Part shown: positions 26,801 through 36,900 of the stretch, in pieces
Numbering within the stretch: position 1 is the stretch's first letter
Layout of the letters: each line of letters opens with the position of its first letter
Source of the DNA: Tychonema sp. LEGE 06208
GTDB lineage: Bacteria > Cyanobacteriota > Cyanobacteriia > Cyanobacteriales > Microcoleaceae
DNA: 64,000 nucleotides
Reading direction: 5' to 3'
Assembly (NCBI RefSeq): GCF_015207505.1
Contig: NZ_JADEWT010000019.1
Coordinates: 1 to 64,000, forward strand
Position numbers and translations under genes: made by a program
Notes under the pieces: model-generated
Database searches by the model: none
The model's input: only the letters and a program-made list of their open reading frames with translations
Told to the model about the DNA's origin: nothing

Positions 26801-28141
26801 TGCTGTTGTGCTGTTGAATTCTACTAATAATTGATGTCGGGCGCGATCGCTCAGCATTTCCAGATCCCTGATTGCGGTTTGTGGGTTGCTGGCTGCACTT
26901 TGCACTAAGGCGTAAAATTGCTCTGCCAAGCACCGGATACTTTTGTCTGCAAGGAAGATAGGATCGTAGTGAAACTCAGCGGCGAGCGAGTCATTTTGGC
27001 GGTGGCAAGAGAGTTTAACTTTGAAGCGATCGCCGCACGCATACTGCTTGTCAATTGAAAAAAATACGCCACTAGCCGAATGCTTTTCGAGCTGTTCCTC
27101 AAACTCGAAACCAAATGGAAAGCCGGAAGAGTTGCCTAAATATTCGTGGGAAAAATATTCTTGATACTTGTATGCCTCGCATTCTTCCTGCTGAATTTGC
27201 TGCCAGGTTTCCGCGAAGGAAAAGTTTTCTGTTAGTTGGCTCGACAGCGGTAAAAATTTGGCAAACAGCCCCAGCGCTGGCTCTAGTTCTTCGTATTTTC
27301 GACCGTCGAATGCCACGCCAACAGTGAGCTCTGATTGGCCAATCAGCCGCCAGAGCAAAATTTTCCAGCAAGCGAGCAAGAATGTAGAAAGTGAGGTGTT
27401 GTACTGGCGGGCGATCGCTTCCACTTTTTTTAGCAAAGCTAACTCTAACTTGACCTCAAAAGCTTGGGGAGTAAATTGAGATGGCGCGTTGATTAATCTA
27501 TTTTCAAACGGCAACCTTAAACTCGCTAGCGCCGATAAATCTTGTCTAGTCCAGTATTCTTTGCCCTCCGCCGCTTCCTCATCTTCGAGCAATTCATTTT
27601 GCCATTCGGAAAATTGAACGTATTGTACAACTTCATCGGAAAGTTCTTCGCCGTGAAGGGAGGCAGCATAGCACTGGCTGAGTTCTCGAACCAGATTTTT
27701 TAGTGTGCGACTATCGGCGCACAGTGCTGGTAAACTGACTAGCAAAATATGCCTCTCAGATGAAAGTGTAATTAAAGACAAGCGCCAAACAGGATTGCCC
27801 TCGAAGTTGAATAAAGCGCTCTTTTCTTGCTGAAAAATATCTTCAAGTTTGGCTTCTTGCTCCTGGGGAGTCACTTCACTCAAGTTAACCCAGTTCCACG
27901 AAACAAAGCTATGTTCTGAAATAACTTGTATAGGAATTTTTAGCCCTGGCCTTCGCTGAAAACTGGTTCGGATAATTTCGTGACGCTTACTCACTTTTTC
28001 TAAAGCTTTCTTTAGGTTATCAGTTTGAAGACTTCCCTCGATCAAAATAGCGGATTGAATGCGATAAGCCGGGCTGTCTTGCTGCAACATCCACAGATAT
28101 TTTTGCTGGGGTGAAAGCCGAAATCCATTAATTGTTTGCAT
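23801..28141 (-). CDS. NRPS: Interface-A(Asp)-T-reductase (terminal module)
   Basis: 1446 residues. An N-terminal condensation-fold domain (~1-430) has SLPALCADS where HHxxxDG should be, so it lacks the catalytic histidines; this matches the interface domains known to recruit Asp beta-hydroxylases in siderophore NRPSs. The adenylation domain (~460-950; TSGSTGTPKG at ~604) has pocket residues D-L-T-K-I-G-H-V-G, the aspartate code. The T domain follows (FFDLGGHSLL, ~995). The C-terminal reductase (~1080-1440) has GATGFLG and YPQSK (Tyr/Lys), releasing the chain as an aldehyde (or alcohol). No thioesterase is present. The module is expected to load Asp, have it hydroxylated by the TauD domain of the preceding protein, and terminate synthesis. 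Confidence 0.92.
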   Translation of the reverse strand: MQTINGFRLSPQQKYLWMLQQDSPAYRIQSAILIEGSLQTDNLKKALEKVSKRHEIIRTSFQRRPGLKIPIQVISEHSFVSWNWVNLSEVTPQEQEAKLEDIFQQEKSALFNFEGNPVWRLSLITLSSERHILLVSLPALCADSRTLKNLVRELSQCYAASLHGEELSDEVVQYVQFSEWQNELLEDEEAAEGKEYWTRQDLSALASLRLPFENRLINAPSQFTPQAFEVKLELALLKKVEAIARQYNTSLSTFLLACWKILLWRLIGQSELTVGVAFDGRKYEELEPALGLFAKFLPLSSQLTENFSFAETWQQIQQEECEAYKYQEYFSHEYLGNSSGFPFGFEFEEQLEKHSASGVFFSIDKQYACGDRFKVKLSCHRQNDSLAAEFHYDPIFLADKSIRCLAEQFYALVQSAASNPQTAIRDLEMLSDRARHQLLVEFNSTTADYQLDKCVHHLFEEQAERSPNRIAAVCENQQITYSELNARANQIAHYLQQLGIKPEVIVGICVDRSLEAIAGILGILKAGGAYLPIDPAMPKERLALMLQNARTPVLLTQQHLLKNLPETQAQIVCLDAEIPSVSPSPSPPLSPENLAYVIYTSGSTGTPKGVAIEHRQLLNYLHGIQEKLNLPPTANFATVSTFAADLGHTVIFPALCSGGCLHIISQERATDPQAIAAYFQQHSIDCLKIVPSHLKALLSDSNASQILPKKRLILGGEPLMWNLIETIQKYNPDCSIFNHYGPTETTVGVLTYQVKMQGDRISQTVPLGRPLPNTQIYLLDSHLQPVPVGVAGELYIAGAGLARGYLNQPELTAEKFLCNSLTQEPKTRLYKTGDLARYLPDGNIEFIDRVDRQVKLRGFRIELGEIEAGLSHHPSVREAVVVLQENEPGNQRLVAYIVAHSKLSLQDSQLIENLRSFLKEQLPEYMIPSAFVVLKALPLTPNGKIDPQALPAPSIAANFTDTFVGPRTPGEEILAGIWSQLLNLKKVGIHDNFFDLGGHSLLITQLLAKVRESFQVELPLRVLFEAPTVAGLAEKIEMQQGGNTAGDRPSNFDINAEAILDPVIRPETAIFEPTAEPTRILLTGATGFLGAFLLRELLLQTQAQIYCLVRSDNAESAKKRIQSSLEYYSICDEHLHYRIIPIAGDLAQPLLGLSEEQFRELASQIDVIYHNGAFVKFTYPYSVLKLSNVLGTQEILRLASQIKLKPVHFVSTISVFSSAGESGVKVVGEQDELTPGEVLKGAYPQSKWVAEKLVEIARYRGIPVSIYRPGRISGHSQTGACNSSDSLYRLLAGCVQLGCVPDGNWMMNVAPVDYVSRAIVHLSRQKESIGKNFHLVNPHSFYLSELVGWIRSSGYPIERVCYETWQAEIVNRAGNSPENALYPLVGLFSEKVSETEMSQSGTLQFDCKNTLDGLATTAITCPQADANLFRTYLSYLADCGLIGSHN

Positions 28142-28209
28142 TGTTTTTATTTCTCAAAGCACTACTTTATTCTCGTTTCCAGGTTCTGCGTGGCAGAGAT
28201 GAGAGGGAA

Positions 28210-31200
28210 TTAAATTCCTAATTCAGGAATCATTTCGCCCATCGCTACAACAATTTTTCGCGAACCTATAAATGGATTGCGACTGTGAGCGACAAGCATA
28301 TTATCTAGCATTAAGATGTCTCCTGCTTGCCAGGGAAAACTAACAGCAGCTTGCGCGTACACTGCTTGAATTTCTTCCATTACCGAATCTTCAATAGGAG
28401 TGCCGTCACCGTAATAGACATTGCGGGGGAGATTCTCTTCTCCAAAAACAGAGAGCAAGGAAGCGCGGGTTGCCGCATCTAAGCAGGAAATGTGGTGCAA
28501 GGGAAGTTGGTTAAAAAATACCATCTCTCCAGTTTTTTGGTGCTTGGCAATTGCGGGGCGAATTTTGCGAGTTCTCAAATTATTTCCTGCTTTCCACTCA
28601 AATTTCATCCCAGCTTGCCGGCAGTATTCCTCAACCACCGATTTGTCTTCCGTTTTGAAAAAATCTTTCCAGCTTACATCCAGTCCGTCTGTGTAGTTAC
28701 GGACGTACATAATTTGCTTTTGGGCAAATTTTTCTCTGAGTTTCGGGTCTAGCAACTGGTAAATTTTACGGCAGTCAACAATCGGCGTTTCTCCGCCTTG
28801 TTGCGCTGGCTGAACGCAGAAAAACCAGATTTTCATCGGCCAGCGGTGCAGGTGCGAACTCTCGCTGTGAAACAAGATAGCTTGATCTGCGGGGTAAGGA
28901 GTTGAACCGTAAACTTTTGGGCTAACTCCTTCCCGGGGCAAATCCCCGTACTCCCCAAATAATTCAGGACAAATTGCGTGAGCAAACTGCTCGAAAGCAG
29001 AAACCACAGGCTCAATGAATCCTCGAAACAGAATTGCTCCGTGCTGTAGCAATTTTGCTTCTATCAATTCGCGGTTGTTCTTTGCCCAGTCTGCAAGATC
29101 GACATTGTTAATAGCGGGTTTGATGACTAAGGGGAATAGTTCCCCAGGCTGGAGAAGCTCGGTTTTTATCAATTCGCCTTCAGGCAGAGCAACCTCTTTC
29201 GGTTTAATGCTCTTAAACTTGCTAAAATTTAGTTTTTCGCGCTTTAGTTCTTGCATGGTTTGTTTTTGTTTTTCAGCTTCCGTGAGAATTTCCAAGTTTT
29301 TTAACCGAGTTTCTGGCTGCGCTACAATGCTGCTGAGGAGGGTTTCAAAGCGATTTGACATTTGCTCGATGGTGGCGCAGTCGAAAAGACCTGCATTATA
29401 TTTCCAACTACCGGCAATTCCCCGCTCGGTTTCCCCCACGAAGAGAACTAAATCAAATTTGGCAATTTCGCTGTCAACTTCTATGGGAGTCAAAGTTAAA
29501 TTGCCCAGCTTTAAAGCAGGCATCGGCATATTTTGCATGACGAATAAAACTTGAAAGATTGGTGTCTGATTTAGACTGCGATCGGGGCGCAATTCCTCCA
29601 CTAATTTGTCGAAGGGTAAATCTTGATGAGCGTAGGCTTTTAAAGTGACTTCGCGCACCCTTGCGAGCAATTCGCAAAAAGTGGGATTGCCACTCAAATC
29701 AGTCCGCAAAACGAGGATATTGACAAAGAAGCCTATTAAAGCTTCTGTCTCAATTTGGGTGCGATTTGCCAGGTCTGTGCCGACAATGATGTCATCCTGA
29801 TTTGTATAGCGATATAGCAGCGTTTCTAAAGCGGCTAGCATCGTCATAAATAGGGTGGCATTTTCTTGACGACTCAGCTTATTGAGGGCTTGCGAAAGGG
29901 TTGGGGAAAGCTGGAACGGTTGAAGGGCAGCCCGATAGGTAGAAACATTAGAGCGCGGTTGTTTGGTAGGCAGTTGCAGCACTGGCAAAGGATTGCCTAA
30001 GTGTTGCTTCCAATAGGCAAGTTTTGTTTCTAAAACTTCCCCAGAAAGCCAGTTTCGCTGCCAGACGGCATAATCGACGTATTGAAGGGGAAGTTCGGAA
30101 AGTGGGGAAGCTTTGCCAGCACAAAAAGCTTCGTAGAGTGCAGCCATTTCCCGCACTATTACCCCTAGGGACCAGCCATCTGCAACGATGTGATGAATGG
30201 TTAGCAATAATATAGATTCTGTCTCGTTTAACTGTAGCAAAGTGACGCGCATTAATGGCCATTTTGCTAAGTCAAAAGGTTGTCGCGCTTCTTCAAGAGC
30301 GAGTCGCATCGCTTCGGTTTCCCGCTGCGAGTGAGGGAATTCCTGCAAATCTATGACTGAAAGCGCGAAAGTCGGGGAGGAAATAATCGTTTGAATCGAT
30401 CGCCCTTCCACTGTGTTAAAAATTGTCCGCAAGGCTTCGTGGCGATCGATAATTGTTTGGAAACTGCGCTGTAATGCTGTCACGTCGATCGCACCTTTCA
30501 AGCGCACGGCGGCTGGAATATTGTACGCTGGATCGCCCGGTTGCAATTGATCGACGAACCAGAGCCGCTGTTGTGCAAAGGAAAGGGGCAATTCTCCCTC
30601 CCGCGATGCGCGATCGATGGGGGGTGCTTTCAGTGTTTGCTCGGCGCGATATTGCAAGAGGCTTTCGGTGACAGTTGCGACGGTAGGCGATTCAAAAAGA
30701 GAGCGCAAAGGTACTTCAACTTGAAAAGCTTCTCGCAGGCGGGCGATCGCCTGAGTAGCCAGCAATGAATGACCTCCTAATTCAAAGAAGTTATCGTGAA
30801 TGCCAACTCGCTCTAAACCGAGAACTTCCGCCCAAATTTCTGCTATTAATTGCTCCTCGGGAGTTCGAGGATCGGTAAAATTGCTCTCGAATTCCGCTGT
30901 GTTTGTGTCAGGTGCTCTTAGCGATCGCCGATCGATTTTTCCATTAGGCGTTAAAGGCATGGCTTCCAGCAGCACAAACGCTGACGGTATCATGTACTGC
31001 GGCAGTTTTTGTTTGAGAAAGACGCGCAAGTGATTAATAAATTCTGAATTCGTAGGAGCAGTGTCCCCCTGTCCGCCCCGGAGTGCTGAGTTAACAACGA
31101 TATAAGCTACTAAACGCTTGTCGCCCGGATTGTCCTCTCGAACGAGTGCGATCGCTTCTCGCACGGCTGGGTATTGGCTGAGTACCGCTTCAATTTCGCC

Positions 31201-33966
31201 TAATTCGATGCGAAATCCGCGAACTTTCACCTGGTGGTCGCTGCGCCCCATAAATTCAATGTTTCCATCTGGGAGATAGCGAGCCAAGTCCCCGGTTTTA
31301 TAGAGGCGTTCTGAAAGAATAAACGATGAAGAATTAAGGATGAATGAAGCATAAATTTCGTTCTTTGTAAAGGGGTTAGAAATAAACTTTTCTGCGGTTA
31401 GTTCCGGTCGGTTTAGGTAGCCTCTAGATAAGCCGGCACCGCCGATGTGCAGTTCGCCAAATACGCCAACGGGAACCGGCATTAAATAGCGGTCTAATAT
31501 GAAAATTTGAGTGTTAGCGATCGGGCGACCGATGGAAACTGATTCATCTTTGCGATCGACCTGATAGAGAGTTGACCAGATAGTGGTTTCTGTAGGGCCG
31601 TATAAATTCCACACAGCAGCGCCACGCAAAAGCAACTGATTGGCGAGCTGTCGGGGTAAAGCTTCTCCCCCGCACAGTATTTTTAATTGATTGTTTCCCG
31701 GCCATCCTGCTGCTAAAAGCATTTTCCAACTGGCTGGAGTAGCTTGCATAATGGTTGTGCCAGAATTTGTTAATGTTTCTAACAGCTTTTCCCCGTTAGA
31801 TGTTACTTCTCGGCTGGCTACAACGACGCGAGAACCTGTTGTAATAGGCAGGAACAGTTCCAGCGCTGCAATGTCAAAAGATAAGGATGTTACTGCTAGC
31901 CAAACATCTCGGTCTGCGATCGCGAGTTGTTGGCGCATAGAACTCAAGAAGTTAACGGCAGAGGCGTGGGAAATTTGCACTCCTTTGGGTTGACCTGTTG
32001 AGCCTGAAGTATAGATGACATAGGCTAAATTTGAGGAATTTTGTAAACCCACGACTGGCTCGTCGCAGCTCGATATGCCTTCCCTATCTGCATCCAGAAA
32101 CACGATAGAGGCGCTATTTTTTGGCAGTGTTTCTAATAGTTTTTGCTGAGTGAGTAACACTGAAATTTGCGCGTCTTCTAGCATGAATGCAAGGCGCTCT
32201 GGCGGATATGCTGGATCGAGGGGAACGTAAGCACCACCGGCTTTGAGGATGCCGAGAAGCCCTACCACCATGTCTAGGGAGCGATCGACATAAATTCCTA
32301 CCAAAAATTCTGGATTGACACCAATTTTTTGCAAGTAACTTGCGAGGTTATTTGCTTTTTTGTTCAGATCCCGGTAAGTCAGATATTCATTTTCAAAGAC
32401 GACAGCGATCGCATCTGGTGTCAGTTCTGCCTGGGCTTCAAATAGTTCATGTATGCACTTATCTTGCGGAAAATTAGATTGAGTATTGTTCCACTCGAAC
32501 AGCAGTTGCTGCTGTTCAGGTTTTGTCAAGATTGGCAAATTTGAAAGGCGCTGTTCGGGATTGGTAGCTATACTTTCTAGTAAGGTAATAAAATGTCCGG
32601 CTATCCGTCGTGCAGTGCTAGCGTCAAACAAATCTTCGCTATACTCAAGCGTTCCATTAATACCCTCTAATCCTTCCTCCAGGTCAAGCGCTAAATCAAA
32701 TCTCGCGGTTTTTCGTTCTATTTCTAAATTGCTCAACATCACTCCTGGCAATTTTATCTGCGGTGTCCGAACATTTCGCAGAGAGAACAACACCTGAAAT
32801 AGCGGATTATGACTTAAATCTCGTTCGTGGTGTAGGATTTCTACCAGTTTCTCGAATGGTAAATCCTGGTGGTTATACGCGCCGAGAGCTACTTCTCGCA
32901 CGCTAGCCAGTAACTCTTTAAAAGTTGGGTTGCTCGACAGATTGGTTCGGAAAACTAAAGTGTTAGCAAATAAGCCAATTAATTCCTCGATTTCGCGTCG
33001 GTTGCGGTTAGCAATGGGGGAGCCGACCAAAATATCTTCTTGCCCGGTGTAGCGATAAAGTAATGTTTTAAACGCTGCCAATAGGGTCATAAATAAAGTA
33101 GCTTTTTCCCGCTGGCTCAATTGGACGATTTCCTCTGCGATTGCCTTGGGAATAGTAAATTTATGCACCGCACCTCGGAAGGTTTGTACTGCCGAGCGGG
33201 GGCGATCTGTTGGCAAATTTAGTACAGGAAGATTGCCTCCGAGCTGTTTTTTCCAGTAAGCAAGCTGCGTCTCTAAAACTTCTCCTTGCAACCACTGGCG
33301 CTGCCAACTTGCAAAGTCTGCGTACTGTACCGACAGTTCGGGAAGGGGAGAAGGTTTGCCAGTGCAAAAGGCTTGATAAAACGTGGCCAGTTCCTGAATG
33401 AATATTCCCATTGACCAGGCATCGAAAATGATGTGGTGCGTACTCAATAGCAGCACCCAGTTTGAATCGCTCAATTGCAGCAATTTGGCACGCAATAAGG
33501 GTGCTTGTGACAAATCGAAAGCTTGCTTTGCTTCTGCGGCGATCAACCGTTCAACTTCGCGAGATCGTTCAGTTTCAGGAAGCGATCGCAAATCTATTTC
33601 TAAAATTTTCAATTCCAGATTTGAAGCGATCGCCTGAATGGGTTGCCCATTTATTGTCTTAAAAGCCGTTCGCAAAACTTCATGACGCTTGACAAGTTCG
33701 TTGAGACTGCGATCGAGGGATCTCGCGTCGAGTGTGCCCGTCAAACGCACGCCGGCGACGATGTGATAGGTAAAGTTGCCGGGATTTAGTTGCTCAAAAA
33801 ACCACAACCGCTGTTGAGCAAATGACAGAGGAAAAGTGTTAGAATCTCGACTTTGAGGCAGAATTTTTGCTAGCGAAACGCTTTCTTTTTTATGGTTGAG
33901 TCGCTGCAACAGCAACTCGCGCTTTTGGGGAGAAAGACCCGCGATGCGTTCAATTAAATCACTCAT
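28210..33966 (-). CDS. NRPS: C-A(Gly)-T-C-TauD hydroxylase
   Basis: 1918 residues. N-terminal docking-like helix (SPQKRELLLQRL), then C1 (~45-480) with HHIIFDAW, i.e. Ala in place of the last Gly of HHxxxDG. The A domain (~500-1020; TSGSTGQPKG ~654) has code D-I-L-Q-L-G-L-I-W, the glycine signature. T domain (FFELGGHSLL ~1064). C2 (~1100-1530) has a normal HHIVADG. The C-terminal TauD/SyrP-like Fe(II)/2-oxoglutarate oxygenase (~1590-1918) has HSE (~1699) and a distal His in VAHSRNPF (~1894), an HxE...H triad as in AsnO/SyrP-type enzymes. C2 would join Gly to Asp on the next protein. The ATG overlaps the upstream stop by 4 bases (ATGA). Confidence 0.92.
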   Translation of the reverse strand: MSDLIERIAGLSPQKRELLLQRLNHKKESVSLAKILPQSRDSNTFPLSFAQQRLWFFEQLNPGNFTYHIVAGVRLTGTLDARSLDRSLNELVKRHEVLRTAFKTINGQPIQAIASNLELKILEIDLRSLPETERSREVERLIAAEAKQAFDLSQAPLLRAKLLQLSDSNWVLLLSTHHIIFDAWSMGIFIQELATFYQAFCTGKPSPLPELSVQYADFASWQRQWLQGEVLETQLAYWKKQLGGNLPVLNLPTDRPRSAVQTFRGAVHKFTIPKAIAEEIVQLSQREKATLFMTLLAAFKTLLYRYTGQEDILVGSPIANRNRREIEELIGLFANTLVFRTNLSSNPTFKELLASVREVALGAYNHQDLPFEKLVEILHHERDLSHNPLFQVLFSLRNVRTPQIKLPGVMLSNLEIERKTARFDLALDLEEGLEGINGTLEYSEDLFDASTARRIAGHFITLLESIATNPEQRLSNLPILTKPEQQQLLFEWNNTQSNFPQDKCIHELFEAQAELTPDAIAVVFENEYLTYRDLNKKANNLASYLQKIGVNPEFLVGIYVDRSLDMVVGLLGILKAGGAYVPLDPAYPPERLAFMLEDAQISVLLTQQKLLETLPKNSASIVFLDADREGISSCDEPVVGLQNSSNLAYVIYTSGSTGQPKGVQISHASAVNFLSSMRQQLAIADRDVWLAVTSLSFDIAALELFLPITTGSRVVVASREVTSNGEKLLETLTNSGTTIMQATPASWKMLLAAGWPGNNQLKILCGGEALPRQLANQLLLRGAAVWNLYGPTETTIWSTLYQVDRKDESVSIGRPIANTQIFILDRYLMPVPVGVFGELHIGGAGLSRGYLNRPELTAEKFISNPFTKNEIYASFILNSSSFILSERLYKTGDLARYLPDGNIEFMGRSDHQVKVRGFRIELGEIEAVLSQYPAVREAIALVREDNPGDKRLVAYIVVNSALRGGQGDTAPTNSEFINHLRVFLKQKLPQYMIPSAFVLLEAMPLTPNGKIDRRSLRAPDTNTAEFESNFTDPRTPEEQLIAEIWAEVLGLERVGIHDNFFELGGHSLLATQAIARLREAFQVEVPLRSLFESPTVATVTESLLQYRAEQTLKAPPIDRASREGELPLSFAQQRLWFVDQLQPGDPAYNIPAAVRLKGAIDVTALQRSFQTIIDRHEALRTIFNTVEGRSIQTIISSPTFALSVIDLQEFPHSQRETEAMRLALEEARQPFDLAKWPLMRVTLLQLNETESILLLTIHHIVADGWSLGVIVREMAALYEAFCAGKASPLSELPLQYVDYAVWQRNWLSGEVLETKLAYWKQHLGNPLPVLQLPTKQPRSNVSTYRAALQPFQLSPTLSQALNKLSRQENATLFMTMLAALETLLYRYTNQDDIIVGTDLANRTQIETEALIGFFVNILVLRTDLSGNPTFCELLARVREVTLKAYAHQDLPFDKLVEELRPDRSLNQTPIFQVLFVMQNMPMPALKLGNLTLTPIEVDSEIAKFDLVLFVGETERGIAGSWKYNAGLFDCATIEQMSNRFETLLSSIVAQPETRLKNLEILTEAEKQKQTMQELKREKLNFSKFKSIKPKEVALPEGELIKTELLQPGELFPLVIKPAINNVDLADWAKNNRELIEAKLLQHGAILFRGFIEPVVSAFEQFAHAICPELFGEYGDLPREGVSPKVYGSTPYPADQAILFHSESSHLHRWPMKIWFFCVQPAQQGGETPIVDCRKIYQLLDPKLREKFAQKQIMYVRNYTDGLDVSWKDFFKTEDKSVVEEYCRQAGMKFEWKAGNNLRTRKIRPAIAKHQKTGEMVFFNQLPLHHISCLDAATRASLLSVFGEENLPRNVYYGDGTPIEDSVMEEIQAVYAQAAVSFPWQAGDILMLDNMLVAHSRNPFIGSRKIVVAMGEMIPELGI

Positions 33967-36900
33967 TTGCTGACTCCTTGCTGGGCGAGAATTTCCTGAA
34001 TTTGTGCTTCTGAAAGTTGATCGAGGTCTGCTAACACCCTCGCTAGCATTTCACTGTCTGTTTGTTCGACTTGCTTTTGCGCGATCGCTACAGCAAAATC
34101 GGCGACAGTCGCAGACTCAAATAAACGGTGCAAAGGCAAATCGACCTGAAATGCTTGGCGCACTCTGGAAATTACTTGAGTGGCTAATAGGGAATGCCCT
34201 CCTAATTCAAAAAAGTTGTCGTAAATACCGACTTTTTCAAGTTTGAGAACTTCAGCCCAGATAGCGGCTAAAACTTCCTCGATATTTGTGCGAGGCGCGA
34301 CAAAGTTTTCTGTCAACTCCGGCCGCATTTCGTCAGGTTCTGGGAGCGATCGCCAATCGATCTTTCCGTTAGGAGTTAAAGGCAAACTTTTGAGCGTTAC
34401 AAAAGCCCAAGGCACCATGTAATCAGGCAATTTTGGCGCTAAAAAACGGCGAATTTCGCTGCTGCTTGGTGCTTGTTTCTGATTAGAAACTAAATAAGCC
34501 ACCAGGCGCTTTTCACCAGGCACATCTTCCCGCGCCACCACTACAGCCTGCGCGATATCTGGATGCTGCCCTAACGCTGCTTCAATTTCTCCCAATTCAA
34601 TGCGGAAGCCCCGGATTTTTACTTGATTGTCAATTCGCCCGATGAATTCGATGTTTCCGTCTGGCAAATAACGAGCCAAATCACCCGTTTTATAAAGATG
34701 TGCCTGCGCGTCAAATGGATGGCGAATAAATTTTTCTGCGGTCAATTCGGGGCGGTTGAGATAGCCCCGCGCCAGACTGCTGCCGCCGATGTGCAGTTCC
34801 CCAGGTACGCCTACTGGCACTGGCTGCAAATGGGAATCCAGTAGATAAATCTGGGTATTTGCTAGAGGTTGGCCGAGTGGAACTGTCTCGGAAATTCCTT
34901 TCAATTCCTCGCCATACACTTGATAGGTGAGTACGCCCACCGTCGCTTCTGTTGGCCCGTAGTGATTGAAAATAAGGCAATCTGGATTGATTTTACGAAT
35001 CTTTTCAATCAATTCCCAGCTTGCAGCTTCACCGCCTAAAATTAGCCGTCTTCGTGGCAAAATAGATTCGGCGACAGAAGAAGTTAAAAGAGCAGCAAGG
35101 TGCGAGGGAACAATCTTGAGGCAATCGATAGAATGGCGGCGGAAATATTGGGCCAGTGCTTCTGGATCGGTGGCGCGTTCTTGGGATACTATATGGAGGC
35201 ATCCACCCGAACAAAGTGCCGGGAAAATCGCTGTGTTTCCTAAGTCTGCGGCGAAGGTAGAAACGGTGGCAAAACTAGCACCTGATGGCAGGTTTAATCT
35301 TTCCTCAATAGCGTACAGGTAATTGAGCAGTTGCCGGTGTTCGATCGCTACTCCTTTGGGCGTGCCAGTGGAACCGGAAGTATAGATGACGTAAGCTAAA
35401 TTGTCGGCAGAAACACGGGGCGTGTAAGTGGTACAAAGTGTGGGAATTTCTGTATCGATGCAAACAATATTTGCGTGAGTTTTCGGCAAGCTTTCGACGA
35501 GTTTCTGTTGCGTTAGCAGCACCTGCACTCGGGCATCTTCTAGCATCAGTGCCTTGCGATCTGCTGGGGTTGCTGGATCTATGGGTAAATACGCGGCACC
35601 TGCTTTGAGAATGCCCAGAATTCCCACAATTGTTTCTAAAGAACGATCGGCGCAAATGCCGACAATTGCCTCTGGTTCAACTCCCAATTTTTGCAGGTGA
35701 TGGGCGAGTTTATTGGCGCGATCGTTGAGTTCTCGGTAGGTGATTTGTTCGCTTTCAGAGACGACGGCAATGCTGTCTGGTGTGCGTTCTGCTTGTTCTT
35801 CAAAAAGCTGGTGAACGCACTTGTCTGTCGGGTAATCTTTCTGGGTTTGGTTGAACTCGACGAGAAGCTGGTGGCGATCGCGATCGCTCAGTATATTTAA
35901 TTGACTGATGGGTATTTGTGGATTTTTTAAGGCACTTTCTAACACAGCCTGGAAGTGTTGTGACAAGCGCTTGACATCTTCAGCTTCAAATAAAGCCGAA
36001 TCGTAGCGAAACTCGGCGATTAAGCAATTACCTCGTGAAAGGCAGGAAAGTTTAAGTTTGAAGGGTTCTACGCAGGCATCTTGCCGATCGAGAAAAAATG
36101 AAACGCCAGACTCGCCATATTTCTCTGGCTCTGTTTCATACTCAAAGCAGATGGGCAAAAAAGCGTTACTTTTATCGGATTCTAGAGTTTCTTCCCAGGT
36201 AAAATATTCTTGCCAAGTGTGAATATCTTTGAGATTTAGCTCAACTTGCTGCCAAATTTGGGCAAAACTGAATTCGTCTTGCAAGTCGCAATGTAGTGGT
36301 AAATAGGTACTCAACAGCCCCAGCGATCGCTCTAATTCTTCATATTTCCTGCCGTTTCCAGTTACGCCGACGATCGGGTTTGGCTGTCTGGTAAGCCGCC
36401 CAATCAGAATTTGCCAGCAAGTCAGCAGGAAGGCAGAAATATCGCTGTGGTGTTTTTGGGCGATCGCTTCCAGGCTGTTCAACAAATCACCCCGAATTTC
36501 CACCCTTTCTACTTGTGGCTGAAATTCCGCTTCTCGATTCTTCTTTTCCCAAGGAAGCGTTAATAAATCCAAAGCTTCAATGTTCAGCTTTCGCCAGTAT
36601 TCTTTGCCAATTGCCGTTTCTTCTGATTCGAGTAACTCATTTTGCCATTCAGCAATATCGGCATATTGCATTGACTCATCAGAGAACTCTTCCCCGCACG
36701 CGCAGGCTGAGTAGGAAAGACTTAGTTCGCGGGTGAAATTTTTCAGGGTGGCACTATCTGCAATTAAGGCAGAGAAGTTCGCCAGCAATAGGTGCTTGTC
36801 TTGGGCCAGAGTGACTAAAGAGAGATGCCAAAGTGGGCCGCGCTCAAAATCAAAAGCAAGCAGGTTTAGTTGCTGAAAAAGCGCTTCAATTTTAGCTTCT

